Below are positions 1-5,558 of a stretch of DNA of 5,558 nucleotides, piece after piece. A program made the position numbers and the translations under genes. The DNA is taken from positions 1 through 5,558 of the forward strand of contig DATAEK010000363.1 of the NCBI GenBank assembly GCA_036258055.1, given 5' to 3'. Below the pieces are notes generated by a model. It did not search any database, was not told where the DNA came from, and saw nothing but the letters and a program-made list of their open reading frames with translations. The number at the start of each line of letters is the position of its first letter. Position 1 is the first letter of the stretch. The stretch is from DATAEK01 sp036258055 (GTDB taxonomy: Bacteria > Acidobacteriota > Vicinamibacteria > Vicinamibacterales > 2-12-FULL-66-21).

Positions 1-101
1 CGTCGCCTTCAACGACGACGGCAGACCCTCCTTCAACATCTTCAGAACTGCGGATCCGGGATGGCGGCTGTTTTCTCCTTCGTGTTCGACGTGATCCGCT
101 C

Positions 102-2080
102 CTACTGCCGGCTGGCGCTCGCGCTCGACGACCCCTTCACCGCCGTCACGACCACGGAGGACGGATACTCCTTCGAGTGATGGACGGCGTTGTGGGCGAT
201 GACGCCCTTCGACTCGTCGTAATTGTTCCCCCCGGTATTCAGGTTCCGCTCGTAGAGCGGGAAACTGCTACTGCTGATCTCTACACGCAGGCGATGCCCC
301 GGCTGGAAGAAGTTGCTCGTCACGAGCGGCTGCAGCGTCACCTTCACCACCTTGTCCTTCTCCATCCACACGAGCGGCTTGTCGTAGCCGTTGCGATAGC
401 GTAGCCGCTGGATCGATTCGTCCAGGTTGAAGGCGCGGCCGTCCGGATAGACGTCGATGATCTTGACCGTGATGTCGGTGTCCTTCGCGTCGGACGACAC
501 GTAGATCGTCGGCGTGATCGGTCCCGTCAGCTCGATCCCATCTTTGAATGGCTCGCTCGTATACACCAGTACATCGTCTCGCTCCTCGATCTTCTGCTGA
601 TCGAAGGAGCCGCCGAGGCCTTCGGGATCGCTCGTCACACGATAACCGCCGCGCGTCGGCACGGGGTTCATCGGAGCGTAGGTGAAGCGATCTGGCGCAT
701 CCTCGCGGGCGCGGTCATGATGAGCGTGCCGTCGCCGTTCTTCGTGTTTGCCTTGCCGGCGCTCGACAGGAAGAACGTCATCGGCTCGGTGTTCGCCGGC
801 GGCCAGACGTTCGACGTCTGCCACTTGTTGCTGCCCATCGTGTAATACGTGACCTTCGGCATCGACTCGATCTTCGGGCTCTTCTGGCCTTTCAGCGTGA
901 GGTCGAAGAAGGAGTACATGATGTCCTGGTAGGGGAGGCGCGCATCGCCCATGTCGCGTTCGCCGACGATCGTCTTCTCGGTGGCGCGCGTGAATGCGCA
1001 GTGGCCTACTGGCGCGATGATCAGCCACTGCTTGTCGGCGACGGCCGGCGACGCCGTCTTGCGCACGTGGTTGTATGGCTCGAGGTTCGGCGCGATCGCG
1101 ATGTCGTACCAGGACGTGTAATACAGCCCCGGCGTATCGATCTTCATGTTGTCGTGATAGAGCGCGCCCTTGTACCAGCGGGATCGTTCGGCGTGCGTTT
1201 GATCATCTCGCCACCTGACGCGTAGTCGATCGGATCGGCATAGACGCCCTTGGGACCATCGAGCTTCTTGATGATGTCCTGCGTCGGCAGGATCTCGAAG
1301 CCGTGCTGCCACCAGTCGACGCTCGGCGCGTGCATCGCCAGATCCCAGTGCTTCGACAGGCGAATCAGATCCTCCTGTGACGTCTCCTTGGGGAACATCG
1401 GATGCTGCGGCTTCTGGTTACCGTAGAACCAGGTGACGTTATAGAGCATGAACACGCCGCCGCGATACCAGTTGCCCTGCTCGTAATACGGTCCGATACG
1501 CCCCACGCCGCAGCCGACCCCTGCGCGTTGAACGACGCATAGTGCGGGTTGTTCTGGGCGACGACGGCGATCTGCCATTCGGCGGTGGAGGAGCAGCCGG
1601 TCGTGCCGACCTTGCCGTTGGACCAGGGGCGCGCCGCCATCCACTCCACTTCATCGACGCCATCGGTCAGCGGCCAGCCGAGCACGTCCCATAGGCCTTC
1701 GGACCAGAACTGTCCGCGCTCCTGCATGAGCACGTAGCATAGCCGTTCTTGACGGCGGTGATCGCGGCGGTGGTATCGCGCGGCGCTTCGTTGGCGATGT
1801 CCCACCAGTTCATGTTGTAGGGCGTCCGCACCCAGATCGCCGGATACTTCTTCGATTCATCCTTCGGGCGGTAGATATCGGCTTGGATGCGCACGCCGTC
1901 GCGCGTCGGGATCATGACTTTGCGCTCGATGATGGCGATCGAGGCGAGCTCCTGCTCGATCGCGAACCGTTTCGCGCGGTCTTCGTCGGTAAATGGGGCG
2001 CGGCGCTGCGCCGGGAGCGAAGCGATGGCGGTAACGCCAAGCGCCGCCGCCAGCATGAGGGTGCGAACCGTGGGACGCAT
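102..2080 (-). pseudogene. Secreted CocE/NonD family hydrolase (S15-like), split by four frameshifts
   Basis: Five consecutive minus-strand reading frames join into one protein of about 660 residues, the usual size for CocE/NonD (X-Pro dipeptidyl-peptidase S15-like) serine hydrolases. Numbered on the repaired protein, residues 1-25 are a Sec signal peptide ending in LPAQ, so the enzyme is exported. An alpha/beta-hydrolase core follows. The likely nucleophile is Ser164 in GCSSTAEWQ, the acid is Asp327 in TSWYD, and the base is His361 in APVGH. A typical GRIGPYYEQGNWYRGG stretch lies between nucleophile and acid. From about residue 500 the chain is the C-terminal jelly-roll domain of the family, ending at TAG (102-104). 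One base is missing at about 1736/1737, 1509/1510, 1177/1178 and 704/705. Each gap is best read as the third base of an Ala codon (A115, A191, A302, A460). No in-frame stop or catalytic loss is visible, so either sequencing error in an intact gene or a young pseudogene is possible. The substrate cannot be told; family members cleave acyl esters or amides, including peptides and beta-lactam precursors. The start at 2080 is supported by the signal peptide and the ribosome binding site. Confidence 0.85.
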
Positions 2081-2089
2081 TGCGGCAGA

Positions 2090-2094
2090 CTCCT
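2090..2094 (-). promoter_or_regulatory. Shine-Dalgarno of the hydrolase gene
   Basis: The minus strand reads AGGAG nine bases before the ATG at 2080-2078. It fixes the start so that the protein begins directly with a signal peptide (MRPTVRTLMLAAALGV). No convincing -35/-10 pair is visible for this strand in the rest of the intergenic region. Confidence 0.7.
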
Positions 2095-2226
2095 GTCAGT
2101 TGGTTTCCGCACAATATCAACGTCCGCGGTGATGGGGCTATGAGAAGTATTGATTCGGTTCGCAGGTGAGGGGCGCCTTGCGGTCAACGGCAGAGGACTC
2201 AAGTTTCGCGACGTGACAGGGCCCTC

Positions 2227-2254
2227 TTGACATTTACTAGCAAACTAGTAAACT
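2227..2254 (+). promoter_or_regulatory. Sigma70-type promoter of the GntR/membrane-propeller operon
   Basis: A perfect -35 box TTGACA (2227-2232) is followed after 16 bases by TAAACT (2249-2254), which matches four of six positions of TATAAT. Transcription would start about seven bases after the -10 box, at roughly 2261-2262, which is the A of the GntR start codon. No Shine-Dalgarno is present before that ATG (the preceding bases are ACTTGCCGGC), so the transcript is predicted to be leaderless. The short AT-rich stretch stands out from its GC-rich surroundings. Confidence 0.7.
2233..2252 (+). promoter_or_regulatory. Palindromic operator, probably for the GntR regulator
   Basis: TTTACTAG and CTAGTAAA form a perfect 8-bp inverted repeat around a CAAA spacer. 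It fills the space between the -35 and -10 boxes and overlaps the first four bases of the -10 box. A dimer bound here would block RNA polymerase. YtrA-type GntR regulators are dimers that commonly repress their own operons, so the gene starting ten bases downstream is the natural ligand. The same stretch also reads as an 8-base-period direct repeat (ACTAGCAA, ACTAGTAA, then a weak third copy ACTTGCCG). The regulator assignment is inference from position; the symmetry is seen directly. Confidence 0.75.
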
Positions 2255-2261
2255 TGCCGGC

Positions 2262-2636
2262 ATGCCGCTTCGAGTCGTGCAACTCCGCTACGACGGCGGC
2301 GTTCCCGTGTACCGCCAGATCTACGATGCCGTGCTCCTCGCTCTGGCGCGCGGCGATCTGCGGCGCGACGAGCAGCTGCCGACCATCCATGAGCTGGCGC
2401 GGCAGCTCGACGTGAATCCCAACACCATCGTGCGCGCGTACCGGGAGCTGGAGCGCGAAGGATACGTCGTGGCGGAGCGCGGCCGAGGCACGTTCGCCGC
2501 CGGCGCGACGCGGCCGCCAAAGGTGACACGCGAAAGCCTGCTGAGAACGATCGTCGAGCGCGCGCTCGGCGAGTGCTCACGCCACGGATTGGACGAGCAG
2601 GACCTGTTCGAGTATCTGCGGAGGAAGGCGACATGA
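2262..2636 (+). CDS. GntR family transcriptional regulator, YtrA subfamily
   Basis: This 124-residue DNA-binding repressor has the short YtrA-type layout. Residues 14-80 form the GntR winged helix-turn-helix, opening with the hallmark VPVYRQI. The recognition region is LPTIHELARQLDVNPNTIVRAY, followed by RELEREGYV and the wing AERGRGTF. Only about 40 residues follow, a helical tail (85-124) for dimerisation, with no room for a FadR- or UTRA-type ligand-binding domain. The ATG at 2262 is chosen because the domain begins almost at once and the promoter ends just upstream; there is no Shine-Dalgarno, so translation is probably leaderless. The stop overlaps the next start as ATGA (2633-2636). Known YtrA-type genes usually precede ABC transporter genes and respond to cell-envelope stress or antibiotics; here a membrane-propeller protein follows instead. 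The effector is unknown. Self-repression through the palindrome at 2233-2252 is likely. Confidence 0.93.
   Translation: MPLRVVQLRYDGGVPVYRQIYDAVLLALARGDLRRDEQLPTIHELARQLDVNPNTIVRAYRELEREGYVVAERGRGTFAAGATRPPKVTRESLLRTIVERALGECSRHGLDEQDLFEYLRRKAT
2620..2628 (+). promoter_or_regulatory. Strong Shine-Dalgarno that fixes the start of the membrane-propeller gene
   Basis: GGAGGAAGG lies inside the last codons of the GntR gene, with GGAGG ending eight bases before the ATG at 2633. With the ATGA overlap it points to translational coupling. It supports 2633 over the in-frame upstream opening at 2573, which has no comparable site, and over the later Met at 2666. Confidence 0.8.
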
Positions 2637-4738
2637 GACCGAGCCCGCGTCTAGCCCTCAACGACATGTCCACGCGGGTACGAACGTCGCTCCAGTTGGT
2701 CGGCGCGATCGCGCGGACGGCGCGGCGGCACAAAGAGCTCCTGCTGTTTCCAGTGCTGTCGCTTTTTGCGACGGCCTCGCTGTTCCTGGGAATCGCCGTC
2801 GTGGGACCCGTGCTCATCGTCCACGCCGACGAGGTACCTGCGATAGGGCTGATCGTTGCGTGCGGTCTTCTGGCTCTCTACCTGCAGCACGTGTCGACAA
2901 CGTTCTTCAATGTCGCACTTACGTTCGCCGCCTTTCGCGCACTCCGGGAAGAACACACATCGCCTCGCGTGGCGCTGGCTCACGCGCTCGCTCGCGTGGG
3001 AGCGATCATGGCGTACAGCGCCGCTGCGATCGCGGCCGGCGTGCTCGTCGCGCCCCTCGCCTTGATCCCACGCTCGCGGACGTTCTTCAGTCGTTTGCTG
3101 CCATCTCTCGGTGTCGCATGGTCGGTGGTACCGCTGCTGGCGATTCCGGTGCTGGTCAGAGAGCCACGCGGGGGACTCGCGGCGATCAGGCGGGCCGTCA
3201 CGTTGTTCAGGGAGCGATGGGGTGAGACCTCAATCGCCGTGGTGGGCTTGAATATGGTGTGGCTGCCGATCGCCGCGGCGAGCCTCTTCGTCTTTCAACA
3301 TAGTCCGTCGAATCCGTCGGGAAGCGACGGCGACGTCTTATGGCTCGGCCTGTCCCTGGTGTTGTGCGCGACGCCGATTCTCATCGACTCCTTCGTGGGC
3401 AGCATGTATGGCTCCGCGCTGTACGTGTTTGCCGTCGAAGGCGTTGTCCCGGACGCCTTCGACACCGCGGAGCGGACGACCGTGTGGCGGGTCGGCAACG
3501 CGCCTGCGGCGGGCGGCGCGCAGGCACCCGGGCTCGCCGGCGACGTGCGCGCGGCGCGTGGATTCTGGTGGGCGCCGGTGGTCGCCGTGGCCGCCATCAT
3601 GTTCGTGGTCATGGCTCGCGACGGCGGAGCATCCGATGCGGCTCAACCGTTCCGCCAGTTGGGGTACCTCGTGAGCGGGTCGCGGCCCGGGCTGGCGGTC
3701 AACGAACAGAACTTCCCCGAACGTTTGCGGATGATCTGGAGCCGCGAGCTCCCCGACCGGATCTTCGGCCTGACGGTCCGACCGGACGCACAGATCGTCG
3801 CTGGAGCGTACCCAACGATCTTCGTCCTGGATCGAATTGGAAACGTGATTCAGCAGTTCGACAATCATCCAGGGCAGGGCTATGGAGGGCAAGGCTGCAA
3901 TCTGATGGTGAGCGCAAATCTGTCGGGCACGCCGGGAACCTCCTTGATCGTCAGCGGCATTTGGAGTGAGGCGATCGGCGCGTACGATTCGTCGGGTGCG
4001 CGACGCTGGTCCCGGCAGACGACCGAACCGGGTGACGGAGTCGATGCGATTGCCGCCATCAGCGTGCCCGGCCAGGGCGATTTCGTGACGGTTGGCTACA
4101 ATGGTTTCAAAGGCCTCTGCCTTCTTGACGCCGGCGGCGTCGAGCAATGGTGCAACAAGAGCATTGGCAATGTCAGTTTCGTCACGACGATCGATTGCGA
4201 CGGAGACGGCCGCGACGATATCCTGTCGAAATCTTCCCACAGTCATCCGTTCTTTGGCTCGAAACTCGGATGCTATTCGACCGAAGGAAAGCTCGTGGCC
4301 GACCTGAACGTGCCTGTCGAACCATATGGCCTGCGGACCTTCGATGCTCAAGGCAACCGCCGCAAAGATCTGATCGCTTCGTACCAGGACGGGCTGAGCG
4401 GCCCGTTGGTCGTGGCCGCCTGGACGCCAGACGGTCACGTCCTCACTGAGTTGCGGCTGCAGACGACAGTGCATGTGACGAACGCGACGATCTCGGCAGC
4501 GAAACTCCATGCCGGCAGGAACTCGGACATCGCCGTCGCGTTGGCGGATGGTTGGGTCGTCGGGACGTCGCTCGACGGGGAACGTTGGGGCCACCACATC
4601 GTCGGCGCCGACGGGCCGCCTCTCGCGCTCGCCGCACTGGACGTTGACGACGACGGCGCGCAGGAGCTCATCATCGCCAGCGGAAAGACCGTCAGTGCGT
4701 GGACGTGGAACGGTCGTGCGGCGCGCGAACGGCCGTGA
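2633..4738 (+). CDS. DUF6159-like polytopic membrane protein fused to a periplasmic/extracellular FG-GAP-like beta-propeller
   Basis: The protein has 701 residues in two parts. Residues 1-285 resemble the DUF6159 membrane family: an ARTARRHKELLLFPVLS entry helix, the FFNVALTFAAFRAL segment, a helix near 123-144, AWSVVPLLAIPVLV (162-175), the signature RRAVTLFRERWGE (186-198), helices near 200-221 and 235-255, and the closing ALYVFAVEGVVPDAFD (262-277). A Gly/Ala-rich linker follows, then one more helix, FWWAPVVAVAAIMFVVMA (311-328). Residues 361-695 look like a beta-propeller of about seven blades of 45-50 residues. It has FG-GAP/VCBS-type calcium loops, DCDGDGRDDIL (521-531) and DVDDDGAQELIIASG (670-684), and strand-turn motifs such as FVLDRIGNVIQQF and GLCLLDAGGVEQW. 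The propeller contains five cysteines (422, 496, 507, 522, 547), which would suit disulfides outside the cytoplasm. DUF6159 proteins normally end soon after the membrane domain, so the propeller is an addition. Function is unknown; sensing, adhesion or holding a partner at the membrane are possible. The frame is unbroken over 2.1 kb. Confidence 0.85.
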   Translation: MRPSPRLALNDMSTRVRTSLQLVGAIARTARRHKELLLFPVLSLFATASLFLGIAVVGPVLIVHADEVPAIGLIVACGLLALYLQHVSTTFFNVALTFAAFRALREEHTSPRVALAHALARVGAIMAYSAAAIAAGVLVAPLALIPRSRTFFSRLLPSLGVAWSVVPLLAIPVLVREPRGGLAAIRRAVTLFRERWGETSIAVVGLNMVWLPIAAASLFVFQHSPSNPSGSDGDVLWLGLSLVLCATPILIDSFVGSMYGSALYVFAVEGVVPDAFDTAERTTVWRVGNAPAAGGAQAPGLAGDVRAARGFWWAPVVAVAAIMFVVMARDGGASDAAQPFRQLGYLVSGSRPGLAVNEQNFPERLRMIWSRELPDRIFGLTVRPDAQIVAGAYPTIFVLDRIGNVIQQFDNHPGQGYGGQGCNLMVSANLSGTPGTSLIVSGIWSEAIGAYDSSGARRWSRQTTEPGDGVDAIAAISVPGQGDFVTVGYNGFKGLCLLDAGGVEQWCNKSIGNVSFVTTIDCDGDGRDDILSKSSHSHPFFGSKLGCYSTEGKLVADLNVPVEPYGLRTFDAQGNRRKDLIASYQDGLSGPLVVAAWTPDGHVLTELRLQTTVHVTNATISAAKLHAGRNSDIAVALADGWVVGTSLDGERWGHHIVGADGPPLALAALDVDDDGAQELIIASGKTVSAWTWNGRAARERP

Positions 4739-5110
4739 TCGTGCGCTAGACGCGACCCCCACGCCGGCCCGAAACGTCGCGGCGCGACGACCCGCTCAGC
4801 GCCAGCATTCGCCGACGCGGGTCGCTTCTGCGCGCAGAACCTCTCGTGACGACGCGTGGCCGCAGCCCTCTGCTGACCGTGCGGCACGCGAGAGCACACA
4901 TCGCCCGCTTCATGACGTCCTGGCGGATCCTGGAGCTCACTGGATGGTCGTCATCGAGGCGGTGACGGGCGTCAGCGCGCAGCGGCTCTCGTGCTGGGAC
5001 GCGCTGCTGTGGGCCGCCGCCCGGCTGAACCAGTCCCGCTCGAGCGGGCTGGGATCTGCACGAGGCGATCGAGCGGGACAGTCGCAGGGTGTCCTGAGTC
5101 GCGGTATCCG
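4735..5110 (+). pseudogene. Decayed PIN-domain (VapC-like) gene
   Basis: No intact gene fits this stretch, but pieces in shifting plus-strand frames follow a PIN domain in order. VIV...ALDATP (from 4735) resembles the N-terminal NVLVYALD strand. AQNLS (about 4833-4847) and VTTR (about 4846-4857) resemble the middle of the fold. ARAHIARFMTSWRILELT (about 4888-4941) and then VVIEAVTGVSAQ plus RLSCWDALLWAAARLNQ (to 5033) match the C-terminal half, including the conserved Asp in the LSxWDAL motif. DLHE (5053-5064) and GTVAG (about 5078-5092) are remnants of the last strand. Several junctions look like single-base losses. PIN proteins of this kind are metal-dependent RNases, often toxins paired with a VapB-type antitoxin; no antitoxin is seen. 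The N-terminal metal-binding Asp is not recoverable and frames change every 30-90 bases, so a functional product is unlikely. The C-terminal block is the firm part of the call. Confidence 0.6.
5031..5051. repeat. Inverted repeat inside the PIN remnant
   Basis: CCCGCTC and GAGCGGG (5035-5048) form a perfect 14-base palindrome. CAG before it and CTG after it extend the stem to ten pairs with one bulged T. It has no U-tract, so it is not a standard terminator. It may be chance in GC-rich DNA or part of the decay of the PIN gene, since it sits at a frame break directly after the LNQ codons. Confidence 0.35.
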
Positions 5111-5170
5111 CCGCACGAGAGCCGCGACTGCCGCGACGTAGCACCCGGATCCCACGTCGAGGGGATGAGC

Positions 5171-5558
5171 TCAGGCTCGGAGGAGCGAGATCACGAAATC
5201 GAGGAACGCGCGAACCTTGGCCGGCGGCAGATGGCGTGAGAGGTGGTAGGCGTAGAGCGGAAACCGTTCCTCTGCCCAACCAGGCAGAAGCTGAACCAGC
5301 GCGCCACTACGCAGGAGCTCGCCGACGCCCAACTCGAACCCCTGTGCCACGCCGACGCCCGCTTCGCACGCCGCCAGCATCGTGAACGGGTCGTTGACGA
5401 GAAGGCGCCCCGAGACTGGGACGGTCACGACCACCTTGCGGCGGTGGAACTCCCAGGGGAACGGGCGTCCGGTCACCGGGTCGCGAAAGAGGATGCATTC
5501 GTGATCGCCCGTTCCGAGGTCGGCCGGCTTCCGTGGTCGGCCGTGGCGTGCGACGTAC
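5171..5558 (-). CDS. LysR family transcriptional regulator, C-terminal part (runs off the window)
   Basis: The last 128 residues of a LysR-type regulator are visible, entering at the right edge and ending at TGA (5173-5171). They form subdomain II and the tail of the periplasmic-binding-protein-like effector domain. YVARHGRPRKPADL leads into CILFRDPVTGRPFPWEFHR, a stretch characteristic of the CrgA-type LysR branch. Next come VNDPFTMLAACEAGVGVAQ and the C-terminal LVQLLPGW, FPLYAYHLSRHLPPAKVRAFLDFV. Full-length members have about 300 residues, so roughly 170, including the N-terminal helix-turn-helix, lie beyond 5558. The GTG at 5476 is an internal Val codon; the frame stays open upstream of it. 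The gene converges on the PIN remnant. Its inducer and targets cannot be inferred here, since LysR targets usually lie divergently upstream, outside the window. Confidence 0.92.
   Translation of the reverse strand, partial: YVARHGRPRKPADLGTGDHECILFRDPVTGRPFPWEFHRRKVVVTVPVSGRLLVNDPFTMLAACEAGVGVAQGFELGVGELLRSGALVQLLPGWAEERFPLYAYHLSRHLPPAKVRAFLDFVISLLRA

Noticed and set aside
1..101. A possible gene start on the minus strand downstream of the hydrolase (ATG at 40-42, reading MLKEGLPSSLKAT)
   Set aside because: Only 13 or so codons are visible before the window ends. A GGAG-like site in front is lacking and no family can be recognised.
102..2080. Programmed ribosomal frameshifting in the hydrolase
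   Set aside because: Four separate shifts in one enzyme gene, with no slippery heptamers or downstream stimulators at the breaks, do not fit a programmed mechanism.
2101..2200. A minus-strand promoter for the hydrolase (TATTGT-like -10 near 2110)
   Set aside because: No -35 box lies at a suitable distance, so the match is no better than chance.
3338..4762. A 474-residue open frame on the minus strand opposite the membrane-propeller gene
   Set aside because: It is rich in Arg, Ala, Pro and Asp with no recognisable domain, and lies antisense to a gene with clear domains, Shine-Dalgarno and coupling. Long antisense frames are expected in GC-rich DNA.
5031..5051. The GC-rich inverted repeat as a transcription terminator
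   Set aside because: It is a loop-less palindrome without a following T-tract and sits inside the PIN remnant, well before the convergent LysR end.
4509..5141. A 210-residue plus-strand open frame as one gene
   Set aside because: Its first part is an off-frame reading of the propeller gene. Only its later part (about 4944-5033) carries meaningful PIN-like residues, so it is treated as part of the remnant.
4746..5279. A 177-residue minus-strand open frame spanning the PIN remnant and the LysR 3' end
   Set aside because: It overlaps the well-supported LysR gene in another frame, has an Arg/Ser-rich low-complexity composition and shows no domain.

Overview
The window is high-GC, gene-dense bacterial DNA. 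The gene mix is a secreted CocE-type hydrolase with an 'AQR'-type signal peptide, a YtrA-type GntR regulator, a DUF6159-like membrane protein, a PIN-domain remnant and a LysR regulator. This would fit a soil or environmental lineage such as Acidobacteriota (Vicinamibacteria-like) or Gemmatimonadota. That placement is an impression from gene content and signal-peptide style; the window holds no marker gene.

Layout. (1) 102-2080, minus strand: one secreted CocE/NonD (X-Pro dipeptidyl-peptidase S15-like) hydrolase. Its reading frame is interrupted by four single-base losses, while the protein sequence is otherwise intact from signal peptide to C-terminal jelly-roll domain. (2) 2081-2261: a divergent intergenic region. 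It carries a good Shine-Dalgarno for the hydrolase and, on the plus strand, a strong -35/-10 promoter whose spacer is filled by a perfect 8+4+8 palindrome. (3) 2262-4738, plus strand: a two-gene operon with an ATGA stop/start overlap, consisting of a YtrA-subfamily GntR repressor and a 701-residue protein. The latter joins a DUF6159-like polytopic membrane domain to an extra transmembrane helix and an exported FG-GAP/VCBS-like beta-propeller. (4) 4735-about 5110, plus strand: no intact gene, but scattered frames that together read as a decayed PIN-domain (VapC-like) protein. (5) 5171-5558, minus strand: the C-terminal part of a LysR-type regulator that runs off the right edge.

How it fits together. 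The GntR protein probably represses its own operon by binding the palindrome between the -35 and -10 boxes. The predicted transcription start falls on or next to the GntR ATG, so the message would be leaderless for the first gene, while the second gene has a strong Shine-Dalgarno and is translationally coupled. The usual partner of YtrA regulators, an ABC transporter, is absent; the membrane-propeller fusion takes its place. This regulator-plus-fusion operon is the part most likely to be undescribed. Bases 1-101 lie past the hydrolase stop, and I see no supportable gene in them.
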